Shown here piece by piece: positions 24,201 through 38,527 of a DNA stretch of 64,000 bases. This DNA comes from Shinisaurus crocodilurus (taxonomy: Eukaryota > Chordata > Lepidosauria > Squamata > Shinisauridae). Below the pieces are notes generated by a model that did not search any database, was not told the origin of the DNA, and was given only the letters and a program-made list of their open reading frames with translations. Location of the stretch: NCBI GenBank assembly GCA_021292165.1, contig CM037879.1, positions 22,551,817-22,615,816 of the forward strand, given 5' to 3'. Each line of letters opens with the position of its first letter. The first letter of the stretch is position 1. The position numbers and the translations under genes are program-made.

Positions 24201-27200
24201 CATGGCCTGGCATGCACCCCCTAAGCTGGCTTGCTGCCCTTCAGTGCAGTGCAGGATTCTGCCCTGTCACCAGTGTTGAAGCGAGATGCAACTGGCAGTT
24301 CAGATGGGCGGGAGGTTCCAACACATCTTTTTTCTCAGGAAACAAAATGTCTTGGGACAGCCCTGTCTCATAACTTACAAAGGCACACGTAAAGTATAAA
24401 CTGCCTAGATCTAAAAGTTTTGACACCCTACATTTTTCTAGGGTAGCAGGGATATAGATTTATGTCTTCCTCCTGAGGATCAAGGAAGTGACCTTTAGCT
24501 TGTTGTCTGTAGTATAAGTTGATGAGTTAGCGTCTCTACCCTGTACTAGTCACAAGATACATTATATTACTTTGCTGATTTCTAAATTCTAAGCACATGT
24601 ATTTAAAAAAAAAAGGGAACAGAAAACTCAAGTCCTACAGAAAACATAGATGAGTCACCTTTTTTCCCTCTATGGGAAATTTTTAAAAACATATTTAGGT
24701 ACACTGCAATCCTAAATGCTCTTACCCAAGAGTAAGCCTCACTGAACTCAGTGGTGCTTACTTCTGAGTAAGGATTGTGTAGGATTGTGCTGTGCTGTGT
24801 GTACAATTTCTTTCCTGTGCCTCAAACTCTGGACTAAAAAAAGTCAATCCAATATAAATAAAATCAACCTGTTAGGGCGGGGAATCAAAACAACGAGTGA
24901 GGAAGCAGGTCACTTTAGGAGCACGGGTCTTTCAAAAGTACCAGCTTCTTTTTTTGCTTCCCCATGAGATTTGTCTCACATGTGTTGTAAAACACACACA
25001 CCCTCAATGGACACAACAGCAAAGACCTGGAGCCAGAGCAGATATTACATAACATTATTGTTTACTATAATGTAAGCGCAAGGCACATGATCCAGATCAG
25101 GACTCTAGCCCCCCCCCCCCCCCGTTGCCTGCTGAGGTCCCAGTTCAGAGATCAAGGTCCCCCACATCTGCAATTTATAGTGCAAAATAGTGATCCAATT
25201 GCTTTAATGCAGCGTTCTCCAACCTTGGGTCCCCAGATGACTTTGGCCTACAACTCCCAGCATGCCCCAGCCAGCTATGCTGGCTGGGGCATGCTGGGGG
25301 TTGTAGGCCAAAGACATCTGGGGACCCAAGGTTGGAGAACGCTGCTTTAATGGATCGGGGGCCCTGTTCTCACACTAGAGTTAAAAAGGAATGAGAGACG
25401 TCATTCCTTGCAATGTCATTAACGAAGCCCCTGCTTTTGGCCCTCGTGCTGTTCTCAACCAATTGCAGCCCAAGAGGCCGGGAGGGTTAAGTGAACCTCA
25501 CTTTGAGTAAGACTCCCAGCTCATTGAAGTCTAGAAGTTCAACCGGCATTATATTATGCTCTGAAAGGCTCCATCACGAAAGCACACACAAAAGGCTTCA
25601 GAGAGTTAGCTCCCCGGGGTCTCTCCAAATGTCCCTTTCGACTACAAGACAAGCACCTAAAGATCTCAGGCACAGTTCTGCTCTCATTCATAAGGCTGAG
25701 GATACAGAGTGAATGCAGAGCCTGGGCCGATGCGGACTTAAAAACAGTCTCACAGTCCAATCCAAGGAATGTCTACTCAAAAGTAAGTCCTACAGAGTTC
25801 ACTAGGAATTACTTCCAGGTAAGCATGTATAGCAGGGGTGGGCAACTTCAGGAGATCTGGAGGACACTTTTGCTGACCCCCACAGGCCGTCCCCCCCTCA
25901 CGCAGCACCCCCCAAAAAAGAAAAAAACATCCAGAGAGCTATGGAGTGCCCAAACAGTCAAAAGTAGCTTGTTTTCAGGATAATTTTGACCTTTTGAAGC
26001 CAGGGATGGGGACTCGGACTCGAGGACTCGACTCGTGAGTCGGACTGAGTCCCCCCTCTGACTCGACTTGGACTCGAGTCCCAATATTTTTAATGGGACT
26101 CGAGACTCGACTCGGGACTCGAGACCAAGGACTCTTCAACATCCCTGGGCTGTGCCAGAAGGAGTGGAGAGGAGCGTGATTGCCAGCGAAGAGCGCATGG
26201 AAGCGAGGTGTGCCGCTGCTCGGCCACTATGGACGGCTACCAGGAGTGCAGCCCCCACAGTGTGTCAAGATTTATTTTGATTGATGTGTTGCGTACTTGG
26301 GAGAGGCAGAAGAAGGACCTGAGATTACTCTGTGTGGCTGCTCTGAGTGTGTTTCTGGTTCCAGCAAGTTCATCACCAGTGGAGCGGGTGTTCAGTGAGG
26401 GTGGAATTGTGATGAGAGCTCACCGTTCCAGAATGGGGGCCAAACATTTAGAAAAAATCATGTTCCTCAAATGCAGCATGGATAAGTTTTAGGAAGTACA
26501 GCAAGTTTTTTTTTTTAAATCATTTTTCTAAAATGCAACCTTTCAGACATTTTGGGTTTGGCTGCCTCTGCCTGCCTGTCTGGGGTTCCCAGCCTCCTCT
26601 GCCTGCCTGGTCTCTTCTTGACCAGTTCAACAGTTGAATTCTCCAAGACAAAGGCCTCTGCCTGCCTGCTTTGGGGTTCCCTGCCTCCTCTGCCTGCTTG
26701 GTTATTTTGGGTTTTTCGGCCTGGTCTGTTCTTGCCAAAATCAGTTGCAGAGTTTTGAAATAAAAAGGCACACTTGTGCCTAGAATTTATTTAAACCACA
26801 CATCTGAAGTAGCCTTATTTTGTTGGGAAAAACCCCCATTGATTTCAATAGGGACTCGTGGAGTCAGCTTTGGGAGTGACTCGTGACTCACCATTTTGGA
26901 CCAAGGACTCGGACTCGGACTCGAGACTCGGGTTCAAAGACTCGTGACTCGACTCGTGACTCGAGACCAAGGACTCATCAACATCCCTGTTTGAAGCTTA
27001 ATAGGAGCTATGGAGCACTAAAAGGGTCAAAAAGGCTTTAAAATGGCCACTCTAGATGTCATTTTGTTTGTTTGTTTTAACTATAATTTGGGGGGACAGC
27101 AGGCGCCACATGTGGCCCACAGGCTGCATGTTGCCCACCCCAGCATATAGGATTGCAGTCTCAGTCTCTTAATTGCAGTTAAGCATCTGAGAATGGTTGC

Positions 27201-27340
27201 AGGAACACACATCCCAGAGCAAAACACCCTTAAGGAATCTGTTGGCACTGAGCATAATGCGGTTAGTGCTATCCAGGTCCCCCCTTAATATTTAGAGGTT
27301 AACATTAACCATCCATGGTTAATGGGATAACTGTGACTGA

Positions 27341-27371
<31 letters not shown>

Positions 27372-30300
27372 TGGGGTGGGATTTGCTTACAAGAGTGGGG
27401 ATGTTTCAGAATTTTGTTTGGCCAGCATTTTTAAGTGAACTGACCTAACTCGCACTTCCTGGACTAATATGTGAATCGGAGTGCAGATAACCCATATATC
27501 TTTGCCAAGTTACCAATTTTCTTGCAATAAAGTAAAACTTGGATACAGAAGAAGCCGGTCCAGTTAGTCTGGATAACCATTTTTGCTCGGGTTATCAATT
27601 GTCCCGTACTTACAGACAACTCCGAACTCTGCCACACATGAGAGATGCTGTAGCCTTGAAGTTCACCGTTCATCTGTGCTGCAGGAGGCCTTATCCATGT
27701 GGCTATCACGGAAGAGCTGGACTCATTGACTGAGAGTGTGACATTCCCAGGGGGTGCAGAGGGAGCTTAAAAACAAAACACACACACAAACAACAAAGGC
27801 TGATCAATATTTGTTTTGGGGGGTCGGGGGAGGTAAATATGTATCTTTTAAAAAGCAAGATAACAGGGAAGAAAAAAGAAAGAGAAGACATCCTAAATAT
27901 GAAGAGGGCATGCCCCTGTGCCCCCTTCCCTAACATTCACTATCCCCAAAATGTCCACCACCTATGAACAACAATGCAGTGGTTGCATTTAGCTTCCCTG
28001 TTTTTCGTTTAATTAAGGAAGATGTGTGCGGCAGACTTCGTGGGGAGGGGAAAGCATGTATCATTCAGAGAATAAAAAAAATAAAAGCAAGTAGATCACA
28101 AGATAGTGAGGCACAGGGTGTGTATCTTTGTTAGGGTTTTCTACTCTGTTAAACATTTTTTAAAGGGCTACATAAATTGCTTGAGTGACAAAGCTGACAA
28201 ATAATCATAAGAACATAAGACCACCCATGCTGGATCAGACCAAGGGTTCAGCATGCTGTTCACACAGTGGCCAACCAGCCATCTACTCATCCACTAACAA
28301 AATGGCGCAGACATGGGTGCAGGAGTGGAGGTGCACGCCTCATCACCAATGACGTCACTGGCACTGTCCAACTGGTGCCCATGATATCTGTGTGACTACA
28401 TTCCATGCAACAGCCATTATTCTAACTGATGTGCTCCTAGGTGGGGTGGATGCGTGTGGGGAAATCTCATTTTCTCCTCCTGACAAAATATTGCAGCTCG
28501 AGTGATAGTTGCGATTTCCCCACAGCAGAAGTGCTACCTTGAGAAAAAGGATTTTGGATCCTGATGCCACAAATTAGTACGACGTTGTGCAATTACTGCA
28601 TATCAAGACGTCTAGAAAGGTCTTAAATCATCACGCTGTGGTACAAAATAGGATATAATTTGCAATGTATACTGATAAGAGTGCAGAGTACGGAAATACG
28701 ATTGGATTCTTCTTGAATCTAATGCTGTAAAAACAGGACAGAGCTCTAAAATAGCTACCCTAAAGAGACAGTGTAACAAACATAGTGGATGCATTGTTGG
28801 ATTTTGGCTGGGTTCAAACCCTTGCTTAGCCATGAAGCTCACTGGATGACAATCTACCAGTATATCCCGATTTACCTTCTCCCCCCCCCCATACTGTTTG
28901 TTTGTTTGTTTGTTTTTCTTACCTCCTTCTGTTGTATTGGCCATAATCCAAGGGCTGAAGCCAGACCATCCTACTTCATTCAGACAAGAAACACGGATGT
29001 TGTAATCCTTCAGAGCCCACAGATGCTGAATACGGTACAGATGAGGTGGTGTGGATGTGTTAAAAATCATCACAGAAACGTTACTCTGCGCAAAAACATC
29101 CTTCACCTGAAATGAAAATCCAGCTGTTCAGCAAAGCTGGTTAAGCAAGGCTTTCCGAGACATTACAGGCATTTTAGATAGCAGGTCTGTCAATAGTTCT
29201 GCTTAATTTGCAAGATCAGAGGTAACAACCTTACCAGCTTACCAGGAAGCCTTCCTCCTAATCATAGATAATAACCGTGACAAATGGCTCTCTGCACGTG
29301 TTCTAGAGAACTATCAGCTCCTCCAGAAGTTACAGCTAATACCAATTACAAGAGAGACAGACAGACAGACATTTCAGGGGCTACTGCAAGAAACACATTT
29401 TTAACTCAACACAGTCAACCTCCCCATCTCAGATAAGTCCCAGTATAAGGAAACAAGTAGCTGGAATTGTTTTCACGTTCAGCATTAAATGCCCCCTTTA
29501 AAAGATCAGGAGTAACCTGTTAAAATGTAGCACATTTCAAACAATATGAGTCAGAAACATTCAGACTTTAAAATAAGAATGCAACTGAAATGAGGTTGTT
29601 GAATGTGGGAAGTTTAGTTAAGAGGTGTCTTTTCAGTGAACGCTGGGTAGCAGACATCTGTCACATCAATACATCCTGGCCAGTTGACCATGAAAACCTT
29701 TGAAGCTATCTATCCCAAAGCTTCCAGAACTCTTGGGACAGAGTTACACATAAAGTCTAGGTCTTTGATTATTATTTTTTAGGGACTAAAAAACAATACA
29801 ATACAAAAATTAATTAATTAATTGGCATTTATTTATGTATTTATTTATACTACTATTATACCACTTAACATCCTAAGATCTCTAAGAAGTTTACAATGTA
29901 TTAAATGCCTCATAAAATAAATTTCTCTAGGCATTTTACAATACTGATAAAAATACAAATAAAACCAGGATAAAACCAACAACATAAATCTAATAGACAT
30001 GCTGACACAGCAAAAAATACAATATCACATTTCAGGGACTAGGATATTAAACAACATTGCAGAGACTAAGCTTTTCTACACAAGGCAGTTAATCAGCTGT
30101 TAATCTTCTGTATCTGAGTTTCGTCCCAGAATTGACGAGCACTACACAAGGAGCCTTTCCTTTCCTGCTTTCCCGCTACATAACCTCTAGGTGGCATTGT
30201 GGTATAGCGGAATAGCACAAATACACAAGAGGAAATCGTGCGTTTTTTCGCTCTCACAATTGAATCCCGCATTTTCCCTGCTCTAAAAAAGCTTGAGGAA

Positions 30301-33300
30301 AATGCTGGTTAGATACAGAAGTGAAACTGGAGGGTCACGATGTTGTCTAAAGAACCCATAAACAACCGTGAGTAGGGCATGACGAGCGCATGATAAAGGC
30401 CTCGTGTAGAAAAGCCCTATGATAATAAATCACAAAAATACTAAAATATTTTAAATGCAGTCAGCAAGGCTGCAATTTGAAGAGAGAGACCAGCGCAAGG
30501 TGAGAGCTTCCCCCTCCCCTGCTGCTTTTCCCCTCACAGAGAAGAGAGACAGGTATTCATATCTTTGCCCCAGCAGGAGTAAAAACTGGTTGGGTTAGGG
30601 GCAGTGGAGGCTGGTGATTCCAGTGTCAATGGGGCTGTGTATCCACTCTGAGTTTTAGTCTGAACTCTTAAGGAGCTATCCATGGTGCCAAACCCTTTCC
30701 CCACCCTACCCCCTCAATAATTTTTGGTCCAGCACCATGGATAGCTCTTTAAAAGTTCAGACTACAACCCGGAGTGGATACACCACCCCACTGACATTGG
30801 AGTCACCAGCCTCCACTGGTTAGGGGTGATCATCATTCCCTCTATTTTCGATGGTCAGATGTGGGTGCCGTTGCTTGTGTAGCCAAAATGGCACCACCCA
30901 TACACAAAAGGGAGATATTAGCAAGCTTGGGGGAACTTGAAGATTTGCAGAAGTACAAAAAAAAATAGGGGGGAAAAAACACGCCAAGGGAGAGGGAAAG
31001 TCAAAAACAGTCCATTGACAACTGAGCATTTCCACAGGTCACAGAATGTTGTCTGGTTGTGGGGGGATGGAGACAGAAAACCAGGTGGGAGAAGGAACGG
31101 AATGGAGCATCCTGGAAGAGGGCTGGCTGCCTGGCTGGCACCCTGAACAGGACCATTCCACTTCAACATTTTGTTGCAGATCCCTCCTGTTACCCCCTAA
31201 TTCAACTTTTGTTTATTTAAAGAATGCAGATCCTGCCTTTGCACAGTTGTTTAAGCCAGCTTTCAAGATCAATAAAAACAATTCATAAAGAGCTTTGTAC
31301 ATAAATGCAAACGGAACTAAAAACTAAAATGAAAAAGAAAGAAGCAGAGTCCGAATTCTGCACAGCCCTCTCTAGCCAATCTGAATTTGGGGGCTTGGAG
31401 GGAGCAGCTACAGCTCCCCATAAACACACATCACACATTTGGAGGAGGACTAACTTTCACACTACCAGAAATATCTGTGGGGTGGAAGGGCTTTCGTCAG
31501 AGTTCAACCTCCATTCCAGCCACACATACCTTCCCCTTTACAGATGGGCTTTGCCACATCTCTGATCTCTGGGTAAATACTGTTGGGGGCTCTGATGTTA
31601 GATAAGCCAGACGGGTGAACTTTTATTTTCGGTCACTGGGCAGGAGCGCAGCCAGCCACAATGAAACGTATACCTAAAACAGGCAAAACTGAAAGAACAG
31701 AAAGGTTTCTGGATTCTTATCATCAAACATAACTTCCTTTACACACTGCTGGAATACAGCTCAGGGGCTATTGCAGTACATGATGTAATTTGAGACTTAT
31801 ATACCCTCAGGGTATGAAGAAGGGCATGCTCTATTAGACAGGACATAATGTTCACCAGGCAAATTAACATCAATGGTCTCATCAGGCAGATTTCTCTCTT
31901 CCGTATACTTGCATTATAAATTAAAACCAGTTTGAAGCCAGTTTAACTGCCCAGACTTTTCCCAAAGAACCCTGGGAATCCCCAATGTCCCCACATGCCT
32001 GGCTAGAGCTTCGTGTGTTGAGTGTAAAGGTCTGTAAAGGGCTCTGAAAGCCCTGCTCCATGTGTCCCTGTACACTGAAATTCAGTGGGTGGCTACTCGT
32101 GAGCAGACCTTTTCTGTGGTGGCCCCCAAATTGCAGAATGCCCTCCCTAGAGAGGTCCGCCTGGTGCCTACTCTTGTTGACTTTTCAGCAATAGGCAAAG
32201 GCCTTTTCATTCTCCCAGGCTTTTTAAAATTGCTGCTTCCTTTATTTTTAATATGTGTACTGCTCCATTTTAAACATCTTCTCTGTTTTTAGCTGTTCAG
32301 TATTTATCTCATTTAAATGTTGATTTGTTGTTGTTGCTGTTTTTAAAGTAATACCTTTTAAAGTGTTTTATTATTGATTTTTATCATTGGTTGTATTGTG
32401 TTCGCTTTTATTGTGTACGTCGCCCTGAACGCTTTGACAATAGGGCAACTCATAAAATGAAGAAAACATCATCATATCACCATCATCTGTTAGCGTGTTC
32501 AGCTGAACGCGTTTACAAAGATTCTGTGATTGTGAACCCTGCCTTATCTGGGAAGTCACTAGGGAAAGGGGGCCAGGGGAAAGGGGGTGGGACCTGGGGA
32601 GAGGCTGGTGGGCTGGGTACAGAAGTTATGTGGGATGCATTCGGCCCACGGGCCAGAGATTCACCATGTCTGCACTGAACCTTCAGTACTGCTCCCGCTA
32701 GAGAGGAAAGCAAAATGACACATTCCTCGATGCTACCAGAAGCTTTGGCAAGCAAATACAGGAGAGTAATCGTAACCAGCTGTTCCTATTTTTGGATTAC
32801 TTCAATTGTAAGAAAGTCATAAATATCTTTCTGCCTCTGGTATTCCCAAAGGCAGCAAAACAGAAGAGGCAGAGGCTGTTTAGTCCGGGCAAAGTAACCA
32901 AACCGCACAACTGTTTAAATAAACATCAACAGTACAGTAGTTCTGGCCGGGGTTGTGAGCGTCATGTCCTCAGAGCTCTGAAGGCTGACTCACTTTGGAG
33001 GTTTCATACACTTCTAATTCAGAAGATCCATTCCTGTGTGTATCACTGTATATATAAAGTGGCCAATACAAAATATTAAATCATGGGACTCTCCAACTTA
33101 TTTCCAGAGCTTCAGTAAGAATGCAGTGTCGAATACCATTGATGTGACAGCATCCGGGAAGGAAAGGCATGTATGCCTGTTCCTGATCCACCCACCGCAG
33201 CTCACAGAAGCAGATTATTCAGAATTGCCAAAAGGTGTTGCTTAAATCGACACCATGGGCATAAGAAATAGGACATTTAATAGCCAGGCTTACGCTCGCT

Positions 33301-36300
33301 TAGGTTTGCATGGCAGCTCTTTTCTCAGACTTTCATTTAGGTGCTAAAAGGGCAGGAATGTATGTATGAGGAATGAGATATGGGAAAATTTGCCCTGACC
33401 TTTCTTATGAATGAGTCCCAGCTTCAGGAAATCCTCATGCTGGCCGGCCATGGACAAGAAAGGGCACTTCCTCAGCTGTATGAAGCAATTATTTAAAAAT
33501 GCTGGATGATCACAAAGGGCGCAATTCACAAACCTGTTGTGCGGATGTGACTCTGCACTCCTGCATTGCTCTGGGACATGGGCTCTCTGTCTACATCTGA
33601 CTTAGGGCCATATTCTCTGGCACCTCTGTGGGGCTTTCTCCATTGGTCTACAACCAGTCATGGAGAGAATACAGGACAGGAGCACTTGCAACTGCTCCAG
33701 CCAATCTCTGAACTTGGACTGCGCCATCCAATCACTGCACGGTGACTGTGCTTCAGCCAATCGTGCGGAGGATGGTCCTCAGCCAGAACCCCATGTGAAC
33801 TTGCGGGCAGAGATTTCCTCTGGCTTTTACAGCACATTGCTAAGGCTGGCCCAAGACTTTTTGCTGCCTAAGGCATAGTGGCGAATGGTGCTCCATCCAC
33901 ACACGCCCAAGTTGAGATGCATAGTACCGGCTAAAGCCATCCAAGTTATTCTGGCACATGAGGCAGAAAATCCATCAAGCACCTCTCTCCCTATCCCTGG
34001 TAGTTAAAATACAATAATAATACATTAAGGGTGCAATCCTATGCACATTTAGACCAACAAAAAAAAAAAAGTTCTACGATTCCCCAGCCAGAATGGAACT
34101 TAATGGAACTTAAGATATGGCTGCAATTCTGCACACAGTTAGGCTGCCTAAATCTCTCAGAAGTCAACAGGATTCAACGAGTGCAACTGCCCACAGGACT
34201 ACAGCCCACACCTCAAGGAATTTCAGGCACACAAACAATTATTGTTGAAGCAAGCAGCTTCAGAGAAACCAAAAAAAAAAAAGCTTCCAACCAGACATGA
34301 AAAATGATTTGGCCATGCTCCAGCGTTTAGACAGTTCTGTTCCTTTGACGTGGCTTGGCCAAAGGGAAGCAAGATAAAATGCATACTGTGGTACTGTGAG
34401 ATATGTAAATGTTACACAGCCGGTGCCTGACCTCATGCAATGCTCGATAACTTCTGGCCATTTGCAAATTACAGAAAAATTCTCCTTGTTGGATGAACTC
34501 ACAGTAAGATCTTTTGACAGTATAAATGATAAGACAAGATTCTATAGAATCTAAAATCAAGTGTTACTAGGCATGATGGTCAGGAGATTCATGTTTTAGT
34601 TGTAAACTTTTTTTCAGCCACCATTCCAGCCGTGGGGTAAGCAAAGCGTCATACAATAAGCCTCATCATCATCATAGATTTCATAGATCTGATAGAGTTG
34701 GACGGAGCCTACAAGGCTATCGAGTCCAACCCCCTGCTCAATGCAGGAAACTAGAGGAGGGGGGGTCTCCCATCCAAGTAATAACCAGGCAGACATCCAT
34801 TATAAATGCAAGGACATTAAGCAGCAGAAAAACAACACACAAAAGCCAGCAGGCTCAACAGACCCCCAGCAAACAGCTTGGTAAGAAAGTTTTCGGCAAC
34901 CAGCAAAAGCTTTAAAAGAAAGGAAGGCCAACCTGATTTCCTGGGGCGGGGTGGTGGTGCATTCCACCAAAGTGTATCCGCGCGGCCCTCTCTGACGATG
35001 TCACCTACAGCTCTGCGCAAAGGTTTATTCCAGGTAGAAATGAAGCCACAGAGAAGGGGTTTCCAGCTGCTGGCCCTTTCCCCGACTTTCACATGTTCAA
35101 GCTGTGGTTTGCAAAGGACCCTACAGGTGTGTATACTTAAATGTGCACAGGCCCCTTATGTTGATCCAGGGCAGCACGGAGGCCGGCATTGCCAAACTCC
35201 TGCCATGGTCCCCATTCCTGAAGCCTCCTGGTCCTGCTATGTCTCTTTCTTGCTCTTGCTGCGTGTTCACCTCACCCTCTCTGAAAGAGTGAGCAGTGAG
35301 AAGATCAAAGAGAAGGAGCAGTAACCTCCACGCACCTTGCTCTCTCTCTCTCTCTCTCTCTCTCAGAGCTGGTGCTGATTGGGCCCAGAGGAAGAGGCAA
35401 ACAAATGGGCAGCAGGCAACAGCAGCCGGGAGCTGGGCTCCTTCAAGGAGGGGGGCCTACTGAGAGCATCTTGCCCAAGGGCTCCCCAAACCCAGAGCCA
35501 CTACTGATGCAATCCAGACCCTATGCGCGTCCGGCTAAGCGCACCGGCGCTCCTGCGAAAATGACACCTTGAACATGGGGAGGCTGGGAGTGGGACCACC
35601 AGGCGCCACCCTGAGACCGCCCCCTCCCAAGCACTCGTTTTCATCTAGAATTAATGGGACGTATCCAATGGAGTGCCCCTCCTAGCGCTACTGACGTTGC
35701 GCCAGTGTAAACCAACACTTCTGCAACATAAGCAACACAACGGGGGAAAGTGGCGATTTGCTGCCAAATTTCTCCAGCAAACCACCACTTTCCCCCGTGG
35801 CGCTAGTTTCGATGCGCAAGCATTGGTTTACATTTGTGCAACATCAATGGCGCTAGCAGGAGCGCATCGTTGGAGTTCGCACAGAGCTTATGCTCCACTT
35901 GCAGAAGGTGTTGCATGGGGGGGGGCGGCTCTGGCAGCTGGCAGGAAGAGGAATGGAAGGGAACGTCAGCTTCTGCCCATCCCCTTCCGCAGGTGAATAT
36001 CTGGCTCTAACCTTCTTTGGCAGAGTCTGAGAGCAAGAGCAAGTGAGAGTCACTGTCTTCGGCTGCCCCACCTATGAAACTCTTGTACGCTGGACACGCA
36101 CCAGAGTCCTATGCTGAGCACCATTAGAGGTTGTGAAGGACTGCCAACCGGTCCTTTACTCATGACCAGAGATCAAAGGTGCAAAACTGCCAGCGTTAGC
36201 TCTGCCGTCTTGACACGATTCTCTCAGGGCCTTGCCCTTGGTCTATACACTGGATTTAGCACTGAACCACAGAGGAACCACACACACACCGTGTGGGGTA

Positions 36301-36795
36301 AAACCAGGAAAGTTTATTTAAGGTAAACAGATTACAATGAAAGGTGGGGAATGAGGGAAGAGGGAGAAAGGTGGGGAGACACTTTGGTACATACAAGTAG
36401 AGCTACAAAATAACAAAAACTAGTTCTTTTACTATATACCTACCCAGGCACTTACTCTCTTTACCTGGGGGTTGGTCCTCTTCAGGGCTTGCCTCAGCAA
36501 AAAAGCCCTACTCCCGCGAAAGCGTGCAGACAACAACAACCCAAACCAGAAGTCACAGCAGCAGTATAGATTCCCCCACCCCACCCCTCCTTTCAGTAGC
36601 CCAGCTGTCTTTGGCCAGTCAGGATGAACTTCATCTGGGCTAGGGGAGGGGTGGCTCTTTGCTCATGAATAGAGTGCTTGGGGCATTTGCATGCAAACAG
36701 CTGTGGCACCTGGAGACTCTGAGGCGCCATCAGAGAAAGCTATGTACATTTGCATGGGATTCCCAACCTCCAGCTGGGATTATACTTGTTTACAC

Positions 36796-36832
<37 letters not shown>

Positions 36833-38473
36833 ATGCAGGAAACTCTGATGCTTTTTCTCCACAGAGGTGCTTTATGATCTGCCTGTTTGTGCTGGCCCTT
36901 GAAAGGGCAGGGACCTTGCCATGCAATGGGATTTCTTTCTGCTTTGCTGGAATCTTTCTGTTCTCGCAGACCACTTCAAGTCTTTAGGATGGGGCAGGCA
37001 CACACACAAAACAGCTGTGCTGCTGTTCCCCCTGGATGACCCGCAGTCCGATCACCAGGCACTTGCTCTTTCCTTTTGTGATGCAGCAGACTTTCCCCAT
37101 ATTTTGCACCCTAAGGATGTATTACCAGCTGTGGCCTTTGCAACTGGAATGACTCATTATGCCTTGCCTCAGCTCAAGGACTTCTGTCTAGATATGCCAC
37201 CCAGAATTATCACCAAAGTGGAACTGAAAGAGTCAGTCATGCATTTGACTCCCAGAAATGGGGAAGCAAATTCTCTGCCTTCACCTTTACACTGAACCCA
37301 CTTCCCTTCTTCCTGATGTTCTTACCGGTCTTTTCTTTCCATCCTGTGCAAGACAAAGTTGGGGTCTGAGCCCCAAATGCCAAATCACATATTTGCCCCC
37401 ATACGTGCCAAATCACGTATGGGCCAGAGGCATTCTTGGAAATAAGGATGCCAGTGGAGGCTGGTGCTTCTCTTTGCCTCCCAGTTAATTAAAAAAAACC
37501 AAAAACAAAAAACCAGGAGGGTCAGGTAGCCTGACAGGCACTAAGGGAGGTGTATTTGGGCACAGTGGTGCCCACAAGCACCATGTTGGGCACCCCAGGT
37601 TTAGAGAAAAGATGCCATGTTGTGCAATCCTAATTTGTACTCTTATTCTGCAGCCTCGCTACTGAAAAATGGAAAGGGGAAAAAAGCATCTAAGTACTTA
37701 TGAAGCATCAGATAAAAGCACTACACATTTAATTTCATTTCTAAACTGCCCAATAGCTGAAACTCTCTGGGCAGTTTACAAAACCTTAAAAATACATTAT
37801 AAAACCATATACATACAAACATATAAACATACTGGTGGCAGAGCACAATAGCAGTAGCAGAGTTCACCTCAACACATGCACATGCTTGTTACTGAAGTAG
37901 ATGCTTTTAAAGTACATAACAGAAGTAACATATGCTTTCTCAGGTTCTATAAGTTTGATGGTTATGGATTTCTAGTAAGTGCAGTTTCTTAAATGTTACT
38001 TATTCTGTGAGGAAAGGAAAACCACAGGATATGTCTCCTTTGCTAAACCCTAGCAAGCGTCAGTTAAGTCAGTTAACTGTCAGAATGGCCTAACTGTCAG
38101 AGTGAGGGACAGTGGAATTTCTAATTTGTTGCTAGGCAATGTGCAGCATTCCCTCCCCTGATTCAATCAAGTGATTTGTTCTACTGAACCCTGCCCCACC
38201 CCACCCCCGACTTCCAGAGATGCTTGGTTTCTGCCTTTGCCCTTTAACTAGACTGTAACAGTCTATCTTAACCCTTTACTGGGCAGTCAAGCTGAAACAC
38301 TTACTTCCCTGCAGAGCTGACATCTTTTTGTCATATATTCCAACACATACAACACTGAGACACACACGTATATCTAAAAATAATTTTGAACGATCCACAA
38401 GAAAAATTCAAGCCCTGATTAAAACCTCATCATATGCTGCCAAATGCCTGAGAGAAGAAACATACACAAATGT

Positions 38474-38527
<54 letters not shown>

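Larger units (their letters stand above)
25833..27143 (+). mobile_element. hAT MITE (CAGGGGTGGGCAAC family) containing another hAT
   Basis: Ends are CAGGGGTGGGCAACTTC and ATGTTGCCCACCCCAG. Without the inner element (26001-26989) and its target duplication it is about 315 bp. It sits inside an 80-bp palindromic repeat. Confidence 0.8.

Noticed and set aside
28612..29106. 164-codon minus-strand frame as a single gene
   Set aside because: Only the first 61 codons are MERTK exon 7; the rest is intron read-through after GGAG|GTAAGA.
36921..37295. 124-codon plus-strand frame
   Set aside because: No recognisable domain, no splice or start context, in a repeat-rich intron; length is within chance for this base composition.
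38474..38526. CRISPR-like or regulatory repeat array
   Set aside because: Continuous trinucleotide with no spacers; a microsatellite.
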